NCBI GenBank assembly: GCA_900553685.1
Contig: USEI01000002.1
Span: 62,001-126,000 of the forward strand
DNA: 64,000 nt
Reading direction: 5' to 3'
Origin: an uncultured Clostridium sp.
GTDB taxonomy: Bacteria > Bacillota > Clostridia > TANB77 > CAG-508
Numbering within the stretch: the stretch's first letter is position 1; the number at the start of each line of letters is the position of its first letter. The notes below the pieces were generated by a model. That model had not been told where the DNA came from, made no database searches, and saw nothing but the letters and a program-made list of their open reading frames with translations. The position numbers and the translations under genes are program-made. Positions 8,939-17,274 of this stretch are shown here, piece after piece.

Positions 8939-9697
8939 CTATCTATCTTTTCTTTTTTGCATATAATATGTGCATTTGGCAAGAATTGTTGTTGGTACAA
9001 ATTTTGAGAAAAATTTTGCACATTTTATTTGAAAACCTGGAATTATATAAAATTTATTTTTAAGAAACTTTTTAACAGTATATTTTGCAACGGATTCACT
9101 AGAAAGTGAACTAATTTCAAATTTAACATTAGCAACATTATTAAAATTTGTTTTAACAGGACCTGGACATAATATACTAATTTGTACTTTTGATTTTTCT
9201 TTTTTTAATTCTTCTCTAATTCCTTCAGATAGTTTTACTACATAATTTTTAGAAGCATAATATGTTGCCATTAATGGACCTGGCAAAAATCCTGCTATTG
9301 AAGCAACATTTAATATCTTACCATTATTTCTATTTTTCATAGTTTTTAAGTATAACTTTGTAAGTATATGTGTAGCAGTAATATTTGTATCAATAATTGT
9401 TAAATCTTTATTTATATCTGTGTTAGTAAAATTGCCAAAATCCCCTAAACCAGCATTATTTATTAAAATATCAATATCTGTATATTTTGAATATAAATCT
9501 ATACATTTTTTTCTATCTGTTAAATCTACACTCTCATAAACTACATTTATTTTATATTTATTTGATAATTCTTTTTTTAGTTCTTGTAGTCTTTCTATAT
9601 TCCTTGCCACTAAAATAATATCATAATTTAATTTAGCAAATTCTCTTGCTAAATCTCTTCCTATTCCAGAAGAAGCACCTGTAATTAAAACTTTCAT
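8939..9697 (-). CDS. SDR-family NAD(P)-dependent oxidoreductase
   Basis: A 252-aa classical short-chain dehydrogenase. The nucleotide loop is TGASSGIG (residues 6-13), the structural motif is NNAG and the catalytic set is NVAS...YYASK, all in standard order and spacing. The C-terminal 30 residues (KCAKFFSKFVPTTILAKCTY) are amphipathic and could bind a membrane, as in the YqjQ/DltE-like group. The substrate is unknown. The ATG at 9697 has GGAG 7 bases upstream; the frame continues open upstream but lacks a ribosome site. It stands alone, with a terminator of the opposite-side gene just before it. Confidence 0.87.
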   Translation of the reverse strand: MKVLITGASSGIGRDLAREFAKLNYDIILVARNIERLQELKKELSNKYKINVVYESVDLTDRKKCIDLYSKYTDIDILINNAGLGDFGNFTNTDINKDLTIIDTNITATHILTKLYLKTMKNRNNGKILNVASIAGFLPGPLMATYYASKNYVVKLSEGIREELKKEKSKVQISILCPGPVKTNFNNVANVKFEISSLSSESVAKYTVKKFLKNKFYIIPGFQIKCAKFFSKFVPTTILAKCTYYMQKRKDR

Positions 9698-9783
9698 AAT
9701 TTTCTCCATTTCTAAAATTATTATATTTGATTTTGAATTTTTGTCAAGAAAAAGTATAAAACAAAAATAGACATAATAGACAT

Positions 9784-9818
9784 CGAAAAACGGTGCGAGA
9801 GCTATCACCCCCGCACCG
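9784..9818 (-). terminator. Strong terminator after the GC-shifted 417-aa gene
   Basis: CGGTGCG (minus strand) pairs with CGCACCG across a 14-base loop and is followed by TTTTT. It is a GC-rich stem, unlike the A/T stems of most terminators in this window, and it lies about 20 bases after the stop at 9840. Confidence 0.9.
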
Positions 9819-9839
9819 AAACTTAACTTAATGTGTACT

Positions 9840-11093
9840 TTAGTTTTTGAATTTTTTTACAGTAACTTTTAATAAATATGTTACAGTCCCTTCTTTTAAA
9901 GCATATCCATTTTTGCACCAATTTTCCAGTTCTTCGTTCATTTGATTTTTGAGTGCATTCTGAGTTAATTTTTTACTAGAAAAACTTTCCTGCAACATTG
10001 GTAAAAGCTTCTTCATGTTAGCATGTCTGCTTTCCACGCTAAGCTTAATTGCATGTTCAAGCAAAGTGTCTTTAAGATTAACATCAGTCAAAAATTCTTC
10101 CAGCGAATTAGCTTTTTCTAAGCACTCCTCAACTGAAATCTTCTCAGCTTCATCTTCACCAGATACAGTTTCCTCAACCTCACACACAAGTTTTTCTGGT
10201 ACTTTAGAAACAGATTCTGGTATTCTTTCTTGTCCTTTAATCTTCTGCGTTTTGGAAGTTTCTAAATTAGGCGTTCCAGATACTCCTTCTTTGTCCTCTG
10301 TTTTTCCTGCAGAGGTAATTTGCACTTTCGCGCCTTTCAGTAAAGTTTCATGATCTGTGACTTTGGTTTTAGGCATAGCAAGAATTTTCTTTATCTTATC
10401 CTCACTAATAAGCCTTCCAACAATCGGACCACCTTGAGGCCAAAAAAGATTTTGATTTGTTATTCTAACAATCAATTCTTCAGTCACTGTAATTAAAGCC
10501 TTATAAGTGAGATTTTTATAAATTACTTCCTCTCCCTTTTTTAAAATTTCTTCTGTATCAGGATTATATCCCTCAACATTCAATCTTAATTTACGTCCTT
10601 GATAGCCTTCACTTGAAACTTTGGTAATAAGCACATGAATTACCTTTTCAGTTCCTTTAATTCTAAGAATACTTCCTATTTTAATTCTTGTGCCTATAAT
10701 TTTCAGTCTCTCCTCAAGAGAGTATTCACTTGCCTTCCTCTTCACGCTAACTTCACTTATTTTAGAATCTTGACTTCCGTCTGATTTCTGGGTTGATCCT
10801 TGCTTTTTATCTGCTGAACTTTCAGCATACTGTAGACTTGTTTTATCACTTTGTGTTGATAAATTTTCACCCGCCGGCTTTTTTTCAGAGGATTGGCATT
10901 TGGTTTTAAAGTCATCCAAAGATACCCAGTTCACATTCTCAATTTCGAACCTTTCAGCAAGAGCAAAAACTTCTTCTTCTGAAGACACTCTAAAAACTCC
11001 GTTTTCAAGGTTTAAACCTCCTCCTTTTACTCCAAAAAATTTCCGTAACATTTCAAGGTCTTTTGAAGACACTTTGACATTATTTAGTTTCAT
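9840..11093 (-). CDS. Unknown 417-aa protein in a GC-shifted cassette
   Basis: I do not recognise this protein. Residues 1-60 form a compact N-terminal unit (KDLEMLRKFFGVKGGG, then ENVNWVSLDDFKTKC). A Ser/Gln/Lys-rich linker (about 65-125) leads to a beta-rich middle (about 130-260), a Glu/Lys/Thr-rich linker and a helical C-terminus (about 320-410). There is no signal peptide or membrane helix. Base use differs sharply from the neighbours: 25 of 60 bases are G or C in 10141-10200, and the gene contains an in-frame CGG Arg codon (residue 17), which ordinary genes here lack. It has its own promoter, a GGAGG ribosome site and a GC-rich terminator, so it is a single-gene unit, probably of foreign origin. 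Confidence 0.8.
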   Translation of the reverse strand: MKLNNVKVSSKDLEMLRKFFGVKGGGLNLENGVFRVSSEEEVFALAERFEIENVNWVSLDDFKTKCQSSEKKPAGENLSTQSDKTSLQYAESSADKKQGSTQKSDGSQDSKISEVSVKRKASEYSLEERLKIIGTRIKIGSILRIKGTEKVIHVLITKVSSEGYQGRKLRLNVEGYNPDTEEILKKGEEVIYKNLTYKALITVTEELIVRITNQNLFWPQGGPIVGRLISEDKIKKILAMPKTKVTDHETLLKGAKVQITSAGKTEDKEGVSGTPNLETSKTQKIKGQERIPESVSKVPEKLVCEVEETVSGEDEAEKISVEECLEKANSLEEFLTDVNLKDTLLEHAIKLSVESRHANMKKLLPMLQESFSSKKLTQNALKNQMNEELENWCKNGYALKEGTVTYLLKVTVKKFKN

Positions 11094-11198
11094 TTACTGC
11101 CCTCCATTTTCAATAGATTTAAGAATCCATCTGTGAAAACATTTGCAAGTTACTAAAAACTACTTTCCACCTTTCTGTTAAATATTTTTTATAGTATC

Positions 11199-11218
11199 AT
11201 ACTTAAAATTATAAGTAT
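11199..11218. promoter_or_regulatory. Inverted repeat downstream of the 417-aa gene promoter, possible operator
   Basis: ATACTTA and TAAGTAT flank a 6-base A/T spacer. The site sits about 15-35 bases downstream of the predicted transcription start, where a repressor could block the gene at 9840-11093. Confidence 0.45.
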
Positions 11219-11239
11219 AATTTCTATAAAATTTAAATA

Positions 11240-11268
11240 ATTATATAACCTTTTCCAAATTTTGTAAA
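11240..11268 (-). promoter_or_regulatory. Sigma-A-type promoter for the 417-aa gene
   Basis: On the minus strand TTTACA (11263-11268) is followed by exactly 17 bases and then TATAAT (11240-11245). This gives a long leader of about 140 bases before the ATG at 11093. Confidence 0.65.
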
Positions 11269-11299
11269 TCTGTTAAAATTATCATAATTAATATTCTCT

Positions 11300-11342
11300 T
11301 ATAAAAAAATTATAGCTAAATAAGCTTATTTTAGCTATAATT
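11300..11342 (-). terminator. Terminator of the six-gene operon
   Basis: AATTATAGCTAA pairs with TTAGCTATAATT, with further pairing inward around AAGCTT. On the minus strand it is followed by seven T. It abuts the stop codon of the HExxH gene at 11343. Confidence 0.85.
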
Positions 11343-12626
11343 TTATCTTAATCTCTCTTTATTATTTTTTTTACATTGTCTTTCTATATTTCTTTCATTA
11401 CTTTCATTACTTTCAAAATTTATATCAACTTTATACATTTCTAGTCGTTTATTGAAAGTACTATTATTCTCTTCCAACATTTCTTGCTTTTTTCCAAAAA
11501 TACTTTCAATTACTTTTGTAAAATGACTTTTCTTTTTATACTTTCTTTTAAATTCTATTGCTAATAAAGCTATTTCTTTCTTTTCTTCATCTGTAATTTC
11601 ATACAATATTTCTTTTTTCTTATATTTTTCCTGCCAACTATTTTCATTATATAATATATTCAAAATTCCAAATCTTGTTTCTAAATTTTCTTTACATCTA
11701 TTAAAGTATGCTTCAAATCCTACATCTATAAATTTAATTTTTCCACTTAAATCACTTTTTATTCTTATTCTATTTTCTTCAAAAGTTAATAAATCTTTTA
11801 AAAATTTTTTAGATTCTGTTTTAGAGAAAATACTTGACATTCTTTTATCAAACTCTGTTTCTAGTATTGTATTTTGAATTAAGTCTATTCTTTTCTTCAT
11901 GTCATCTGTTATTCTTTCCCTTTCTTCTTCTGACAGAAATTCATAATCTCTCCAAAATCTATTTTCTATTCTCGATAAGTCTTCTATATTTTCTTTTAAA
12001 AAAACATATGTTGATTCTCCCCATCTTTCTATAATAGCTGGTTTAAAATAATCTTTTCCTTTTAAAATACTTTTTTCTAGATTTTCATTTCCAATTGCTA
12101 AATTAATTTGATTTACTATGCATACAGATAAAAAATTAGAATCAACTTTTTCAGGGTACTTAGCCCATATGTCCTGAAATATCAACTCTCTACCATACTC
12201 GTTGTTACTTAAGGTTTCAGCAGCTACAATCTCTGTACCTGCTTCTTTAAAAATTGTGCTCATTTCTTTAAAAGAATTATCTGCTTGTTCAAATCCTAGT
12301 TTGTGAACAATTTCATGTAATAATCCTTCTGTAAATTTATTTAAAAAATGTTGTATGCCGATATTGCCTGTTTTAACTTCATAAAAAGCTTCCCTATTTT
12401 TCAGAATCATAGTAAATATATGTCCTCTTTTGGAAATCACATCAAATATTTTTTCTTTACTTATTATATGTCCATATTTCTTATATAAAATCTCTGCGGC
12501 ATACTGATATACTTTACTTTCCTCATTGGTCGAATATATTTTTGAAATAATTCCATACCTCTTTTTTTTATATCTTTTAAAAATGTCTTCTAATTTCTCT
12601 TCGTTCTCTATAACTCCTTTTTCCAT
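11343..12626 (-). CDS. Putative zincin-like HExxH protein, 427 aa
   Basis: Not assigned to a known family. At about residue 103 there is a HEIVHKLGF motif, the HExxH zinc-binding signature of metallopeptidases. It is followed about 25 residues later by EAGTEIVAAE, which could supply the third Glu ligand of a gluzincin. No signal peptide or membrane helix is visible, so a substrate would be intracellular or reached by an unusual route. The C-terminal half is long, helical and basic (RKYKKKSHFTK). The ATG directly follows the TAG of the 70-aa gene upstream, so translation is coupled. It is last in a six-gene operon (15620 to 11343) of unknown proteins. Protease activity is inference from one motif. 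Confidence 0.75.
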   Translation of the reverse strand: MEKGVIENEEKLEDIFKRYKKKRYGIISKIYSTNEESKVYQYAAEILYKKYGHIISKEKIFDVISKRGHIFTMILKNREAFYEVKTGNIGIQHFLNKFTEGLLHEIVHKLGFEQADNSFKEMSTIFKEAGTEIVAAETLSNNEYGRELIFQDIWAKYPEKVDSNFLSVCIVNQINLAIGNENLEKSILKGKDYFKPAIIERWGESTYVFLKENIEDLSRIENRFWRDYEFLSEEERERITDDMKKRIDLIQNTILETEFDKRMSSIFSKTESKKFLKDLLTFEENRIRIKSDLSGKIKFIDVGFEAYFNRCKENLETRFGILNILYNENSWQEKYKKKEILYEITDEEKKEIALLAIEFKRKYKKKSHFTKVIESIFGKKQEMLEENNSTFNKRLEMYKVDINFESNESNERNIERQCKKNNKERLR

Positions 12627-12839
12627 CTATACTATATCCTTAATCTCTAATTTAGTAAATGTATTCTGTATTTTCTTTAGCATCTTTCTATCATTAATTA
12701 TTATAAAACGTCCGTTTATTTCTCTACAAAAAATTGTATTCGTTACATTAGCAAATTTATAGACTTTTCCAAATTTAAAATTATATTCGTTTATTAAATA
12801 ATATTTTTCATTATTAAATATTTGCTCTTCTATCTTCAT
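12627..12839 (-). CDS. Small unknown protein, 70 aa
   Basis: Unrecognised. The sequence is beta-rich in its first 45 residues (YYLINEYNFKFGKVYKFANV) and ends in a short helix. It has no signal peptide. It lies directly against the HExxH gene (stop TAG then ATG), so it may be a partner or inhibitor of that protein; this is inferred from position only. An AGGG-type ribosome site precedes the ATG. Confidence 0.65.
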   Translation of the reverse strand: MKIEEQIFNNEKYYLINEYNFKFGKVYKFANVTNTIFCREINGRFIIINDRKMLKKIQNTFTKLEIKDIV

Positions 12840-12866
12840 TTCTATTTCCCTATATTATATTAATTT

Positions 12867-12903
12867 AAAAGCAAACCAATAAATAGAAAATTGATTTGCT
12901 TTT
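12867..12903 (-). terminator. Terminator-like hairpin after the 485-aa gene
   Basis: AAAAGCAAA-CAAT pairs with ATTG-TTTGCTTTT with one mismatch. The T-run is short, so it may only reduce read-through into the 70-aa and HExxH genes. Confidence 0.6.
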
Positions 12904-12912
12904 ATCAGTTTA

Positions 12913-14370
12913 TTAAATCTCCATTCCTTCATCTTCTTGTTTACGTTCATTTACTTGCATATTTTTCTGTGCAGTTTTTGTATTTTTAGCCATTATAGCT
13001 TCACCTTTAACTTTAGTATCTTTACCAGAATTTACTAACATTTCACCTAATCTTTGAACTTTATCTCCTAAAAAACTAATTGATTTACCTCTTAAAAATC
13101 CAACTTTTTTTTGAGCTGTATCTTTAAAATCTTTAACATCCTCTATTCTATCTGAGACAAATTCTTGAGCATCTTCTATTCTATCTGAAGCAAATTCTTG
13201 AGCTTCAGATATCTTTCCTGAAATAAAATTTACTCCTCTTTTTCCTTGCTTTAATGTAAACTTTCCTAACCCATGAACTGTTGCTGCTCCTTTGTAAGTT
13301 GCTTTTCCAATTTTAAATATTTCTCTTTTAGCTGCTTTCTTACCATCTTCTATTCCTTCCTTTGCCATGTCTACTCCAGCTCTAGCATATGCTTCTATAT
13401 TTTCTTTAGCTTGACTAAAATCTGATCTAAATCTATCTGCAGTAAGGAAGCCACTTTCAGCCATTTTTTCTGCAAATTTACCAATTCTTGAACCTTTATT
13501 TACTAAATTATCCTCTAAATTAAATCCTTGCTCTGCTACTTTTTGAGCTAATCCTTTTTTTCCTGTTAAGGCTGCTCCTTTGGCTCCCAAAGAAGTTAAT
13601 TTAATTTTCCCAATTTGCAATATTTCACTAAATCTTAAAGATTTATCATTTATTTTTCCTACTGTTCCTGTAACTATTTCACTATTATCTTCATGTGCAT
13701 TTTGCCATTGTCTTGATTCTGCTTTTTTGCTAGATGATTCTCTTGCTAAGTTCATATAATTCAAATCTGTTTGTCTATCTGCATCTTTAAAACCTGTTCT
13801 TACATTTTCTGCATATTTTTTTACTCCATCTCCCACTGCAAATCCAAAATCAGCCACTCTCTCCATAATATTTCCTATTCTTGAATCTTTTAAAACAAAA
13901 TTCTTAGAACTTCTAGAAACCTTATCTTGTAACTTTTTGGCAGTGCCTTTTTGTCCAAAAAGAGCTAATCCCTTTCCTATAACAGATGTTACTTTTATGG
14001 CTCCATCCGCCATTTTTGCTCTTGTATCTGAAGATTTTGTTTTTACTTTTGTTACTGCTTTTGTAATTTTTTCTGACCTATTATCTGAAGTTCTTGCTTT
14101 TTCCCAATCTGCGTTTCTATTTTTTCTTATTCCTGAAGCTATTCCTAATTCTAATTGTTGTAATAATCTTTCACTATCAATTTCTTCAAAATCCTGATCT
14201 ATTGCATTTTTTTTCTCAGCTAAATTTTTTTTAACCATAGTTGCTGCTACTCCAGGAATTTGTGGTATAAGTTCTACAAATTGCTCTAGTGCTCTACAAA
14301 CCTCGTCAGATCTATCTCCAAAAGCTTCTTTCAATTCTTCAAAATTTTCAATTTCATTTTTTTCTTTCAT
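12913..14370 (-). CDS. Unknown 485-aa helical repeat protein
   Basis: Unrecognised. It is entirely helix-forming and rich in Lys, Ala, Gly and Glu, with no signal peptide. Two related units of about 55 residues occur near 130-190 (LFGQKGTAKKLQDKVS, then DSRIGNIMERVADFGF) and 265-325 (LTGKKGLAQKVAEQGF, then GSRIGKFAEKMAESGF). Near 400-430 there is an 11-residue tandem repeat of the type EAQEFASDRIED/AQEFVSDRIED/VKDF, a periodicity typical of long amphipathic helices that lie on membranes or fold like LEA proteins. The ATG at 14370 has GGAG 8 bases upstream; an earlier ATG is too close to the ribosome site. It sits mid-operon, 11 bases after a 53-aa gene. Confidence 0.75.
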   Translation of the reverse strand: MKEKNEIENFEELKEAFGDRSDEVCRALEQFVELIPQIPGVAATMVKKNLAEKKNAIDQDFEEIDSERLLQQLELGIASGIRKNRNADWEKARTSDNRSEKITKAVTKVKTKSSDTRAKMADGAIKVTSVIGKGLALFGQKGTAKKLQDKVSRSSKNFVLKDSRIGNIMERVADFGFAVGDGVKKYAENVRTGFKDADRQTDLNYMNLARESSSKKAESRQWQNAHEDNSEIVTGTVGKINDKSLRFSEILQIGKIKLTSLGAKGAALTGKKGLAQKVAEQGFNLEDNLVNKGSRIGKFAEKMAESGFLTADRFRSDFSQAKENIEAYARAGVDMAKEGIEDGKKAAKREIFKIGKATYKGAATVHGLGKFTLKQGKRGVNFISGKISEAQEFASDRIEDAQEFVSDRIEDVKDFKDTAQKKVGFLRGKSISFLGDKVQRLGEMLVNSGKDTKVKGEAIMAKNTKTAQKNMQVNERKQEDEGMEI

Positions 14371-14381
14371 TACCATATCTC

Positions 14382-14543
14382 CTACTTTTGTATTTGCTCT
14401 AATATGTTATTTATATTATTAATCAGTTTTTCTTTTTGAGAAGTTATTTCTTCAAAATTAGAATTTAATGTTTCCATAGAAGAATTATCTAAATTAATAA
14501 TTCTCCCGTCAATAAAAATTTCTCCTACTTTCTCTATTTCCAT
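14382..14543 (-). CDS. Small coiled-coil protein, 53 aa
   Basis: A short gene with a clear AGGAG ribosome site 5 bases before its ATG, 8 bases after the stop of the 292-aa gene. The protein begins with a beta-hairpin-like stretch (GEIFIDGRIINLD) and continues as one helix (EEITSQKEKLINNI). It aligns by eye with the 56-aa protein at 15450-15620 (GKIIIQGKEINYE, then helix), so the two are probably paralogues. Each precedes a much larger helical protein, suggesting a chaperone or partner role; this is inference. Confidence 0.7.
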   Translation of the reverse strand: MEIEKVGEIFIDGRIINLDNSSMETLNSNFEEITSQKEKLINNINNILEQIQK

Positions 14544-14551
14544 ATTTTCTC

Positions 14552-15430
14552 CTATTCTGTAGCTAATTTAAATTCAGAATTAAGTTCTTCTCTTACTTTT
14601 TCAATCATTGCTACAAGATTAATTGTCTGTTCATTTATTATATTAATTGTATTATCATTATCTTTTCCTATTTCTGTAAGCTCTTTTTCCATTTTTTGAA
14701 TAACATCTTTTTCAAATTTGGAACTTCCAGCTATTCTAGCTAATATTTTATTTATCAATTTAATAAAAATGTTTTCTTTTTTACTAATCGCTAAACTTTC
14801 GTTTCTAAATTTTGAAATATTTTCAAAATCTTCTTTAACAGCTTCTACACATTCATTTAATTTTTTTGTACATTCTACTATAATTTCATCATATCCTGCA
14901 TATTTATTTATAAGAGCTTCTAGTTTTATATCATACATTTTTGATGGATCCGTAAGTTTTTCTAGTAATTTACTATATTTTTCGAATTCATCGTGTTTCA
15001 ATGTTGTATCTACAATATGTTTAAAACTTTCATATTTTTCTACATATTCTTTATAAGTTGCTCCTTCGAAAAATTTTTTTCTACTTTTTACTGTTTTATT
15101 AAAATTTACTAATGCTATCTTTTGATTAGCATTTATTTCTTGTATTTCCATTAGAATACTAAAAAATTGTTCTCTTCTTTTATTATAGACTTTTTGAAAT
15201 TCTTCTTTATACTTTTCCAAAATACTGTTTTTTTGCTCTCGATAAGTTTCTGGATTTTTCCCATAAAATTTTATTTGATAATCAATATTACTTTCTATTG
15301 CATTGATTTTACTTTCATAACAATCAATTACTTCTTTATTAAACTTAGCAAATTCTATTTTATATTCTAACAATTCTAAATTACTCAATTGATTAATTGA
15401 ATCCATTAATTTATTTTCTAATTCTTCCAT
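14552..15430 (-). CDS. Unknown coiled-coil protein, 292 aa
   Basis: Unrecognised. Nearly all of it is predicted long helix with coiled-coil spacing (for example residues 1-120 and 235-290). It is rich in Lys, Glu, Asn and Ile and has no signal peptide. A short hydrophobic patch at about 225-238 (IKLINKILARIAG) could contact a membrane. The ribosome site AAAGGAGATAGT precedes the ATG. It lies between the paralogous 56-aa and 53-aa genes in the six-gene operon. Confidence 0.72.
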   Translation of the reverse strand: MEELENKLMDSINQLSNLELLEYKIEFAKFNKEVIDCYESKINAIESNIDYQIKFYGKNPETYREQKNSILEKYKEEFQKVYNKRREQFFSILMEIQEINANQKIALVNFNKTVKSRKKFFEGATYKEYVEKYESFKHIVDTTLKHDEFEKYSKLLEKLTDPSKMYDIKLEALINKYAGYDEIIVECTKKLNECVEAVKEDFENISKFRNESLAISKKENIFIKLINKILARIAGSSKFEKDVIQKMEKELTEIGKDNDNTINIINEQTINLVAMIEKVREELNSEFKLATE

Positions 15431-15449
15431 ACTATCTCCTTTTGTATAT

Positions 15450-15620
15450 TTAATTTATCTCTGGTAAAAAATTAAATTCATCATTATATTTCATAATTTT
15501 TTTATAAAGTATAGCTTCTCTTTGTTTCAATTCTTTATATAATTGAATTAGTTTTTCATCTGATAAGCTCTCATAATTTATTTCTTTACCTTGAATTATT
15601 ATTTTTCCATCATTTACCAT
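15450..15620 (-). CDS. Small coiled-coil protein, 56 aa, first gene of the operon
   Basis: A strong AAGGAG ribosome site precedes the ATG at 15620. The protein (GKIIIQGKEINYESLSDEKL near the start) has the same plan as the 53-aa protein at 14382-14543: a Gly-flanked beta turn followed by a charged helix. It opens the operon that ends with the HExxH gene. Function unknown. Confidence 0.7.
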   Translation of the reverse strand: MVNDGKIIIQGKEINYESLSDEKLIQLYKELKQREAILYKKIMKYNDEFNFLPEIN

Positions 15621-15721
15621 ATCTTTTCTCCTTATTTTATAATATATCTCTATAATATTTTATCATTAAATTTCATGTTTTTTTAAAAGTAACACAAAAG
15701 ATATTAAAATTTAATAATTGT

Positions 15722-15762
15722 AAAAAAAAAAGATATGAAATTTAATAATTTCATATCTTTTT
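15722..15762 (-). terminator. Terminator after the alpha-amylase gene
   Basis: AAAGATATGAAATT pairs perfectly with AATTTCATATCTTT around TAAT. On the minus strand a T-run of about nine follows. It overlaps the stop codon region of the amylase gene. Confidence 0.9.
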
Positions 15763-17221
15763 AATTTACTGCCTCTCCTTGTTTTATCCAAACAGATACA
15801 CTTCCATCTTTACAATAAAATATACCATTACCTTCACTATCAACATATACTGTTTCAGATAAATTTCCAGTACAATCATAAAAAACTGTATTTGCAAGTT
15901 TTTTTCCTACATTCATTTGAATACAACCACCTCTTTGGTCAGACATAACAACAGCAAGACCTGAATTTGGATGATCATAATCTCCTAATCTTGTAAATCC
16001 TATTATATGATTGCTATTAAAATAATCATATTGATCGCCATAAGCATAATATTTTCTAACTTTTAATAAAATATCTAACATACTCTGTTTAGACTCTACT
16101 TGTTTTGTTGGTATTCCATAATAATCTCCATAAAAGACACATGGAAACCCATCTTTTCTAAGTAATATAAGTGAATAAGCTAAAGGTTTGAACCAATCTA
16201 ATATCCATGATTGCAAAGCTTGTCCAGGTTCTGTATCATGATTATCTACAAAAGTTACCGCTTTTTCAGGATTTGTTTTTACTAAAGTTCCCTCAAAAAT
16301 TTGTGACATATTAAACTGTCCATTACTTATTGATGCTCTATAAAAATTATAATGTAATGGCACATCAAATAATGACATACAACCACTAGTTTTTTCTATG
16401 TATTCGTTAATTACGGATATATTAGAACTCCAATATTCTCCAACAGCAAATAATTTTTTACCACTATAGTCTCGTAATTCACTTAACCATTCTGGGTAAA
16501 ACTCTCCTCTTATGTGTTTTACAGCATCTAGTCTAAAACCATCAACAGAAGTTGTATCTAAATACCATTTTCCCCAATTTGTTAGTTCTCTTACTACATC
16601 AACATTATTTAAATCAATATCTGCTCCCATTAAATAATCATAATTGCCGTTTTCTTTGTCTACATTTTCGTCCCAGTGTTTACCATAAAATTTATATATA
16701 GCAGCTTTTCCAGTATTCTCATCCCAATCAACCCCATGAAAATGAGTCCAGTTCCATTTAAAATTTGAATATGTATCTCCTCTTCCTGGAAAAGTATATT
16801 TTGTCCAAACTCTTATTGGTAAAGCTTCTGTTAAACTAACATTTCTATTTGAAAAATCATCTTGAATCGCTAAAACATCTTCAGTTTCATCCGCTCCCAT
16901 TTTATGATTCAAAACAATATCTGCTAATACTTTTATATTATTTTCGCGCAATACTTTTATTGCATTTATGTATTCATCCTTTGTTCCATACTTTGTAGGA
17001 ATATCTCCTTTTTGATTAAATTCTCCTAAATCATATAAATCATATACTCCATAACCTACATCTTCTTTTCCGCCTGCTCCCTTGTAAGCTGGAGGTAACC
17101 ATAAATGTGTTAATCCAATATTTTCTAAATGTTTGGCTTCTTTTGTAAGTTTATTCCAAAGTGTAGAATCACTAGGTAAATACCATTCAAAATATTGCAT
17201 CATAGTATCATTACTAGACAA
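15761..17221 (-). CDS. Cytoplasmic alpha-amylase (GH13)
   Basis: A 486-aa GH13 alpha-amylase that cuts internal alpha-1,4 bonds of starch, glycogen or maltodextrin. The conserved regions are in order: DIVLNHK, GFRLDAVKH (nucleophile Asp, about residue 231), VGEYW (acid Glu, about 261) and VDNHDTE (about 327). The N-terminal MQYFEWY and the LPPAYKG loop match the liquefying or AmyA-type branch. There is no signal peptide, so it acts inside the cell, probably on glycogen or imported dextrins. The start is most likely TTG at 17221, 7 bases after AGGAG; a GTG three codons upstream overlaps the ribosome site. It is a single gene with its own terminator. Confidence 0.93.
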   Translation of the reverse strand: MSSNDTMMQYFEWYLPSDSTLWNKLTKEAKHLENIGLTHLWLPPAYKGAGGKEDVGYGVYDLYDLGEFNQKGDIPTKYGTKDEYINAIKVLRENNIKVLADIVLNHKMGADETEDVLAIQDDFSNRNVSLTEALPIRVWTKYTFPGRGDTYSNFKWNWTHFHGVDWDENTGKAAIYKFYGKHWDENVDKENGNYDYLMGADIDLNNVDVVRELTNWGKWYLDTTSVDGFRLDAVKHIRGEFYPEWLSELRDYSGKKLFAVGEYWSSNISVINEYIEKTSGCMSLFDVPLHYNFYRASISNGQFNMSQIFEGTLVKTNPEKAVTFVDNHDTEPGQALQSWILDWFKPLAYSLILLRKDGFPCVFYGDYYGIPTKQVESKQSMLDILLKVRKYYAYGDQYDYFNSNHIIGFTRLGDYDHPNSGLAVVMSDQRGGCIQMNVGKKLANTVFYDCTGNLSETVYVDSEGNGIFYCKDGSVSVWIKQGEAVN

Positions 17222-17274
17222 ATCTATCACTCCTACTCTTTAATGCTTTTATTATATCATTAACTTGAAAAATA

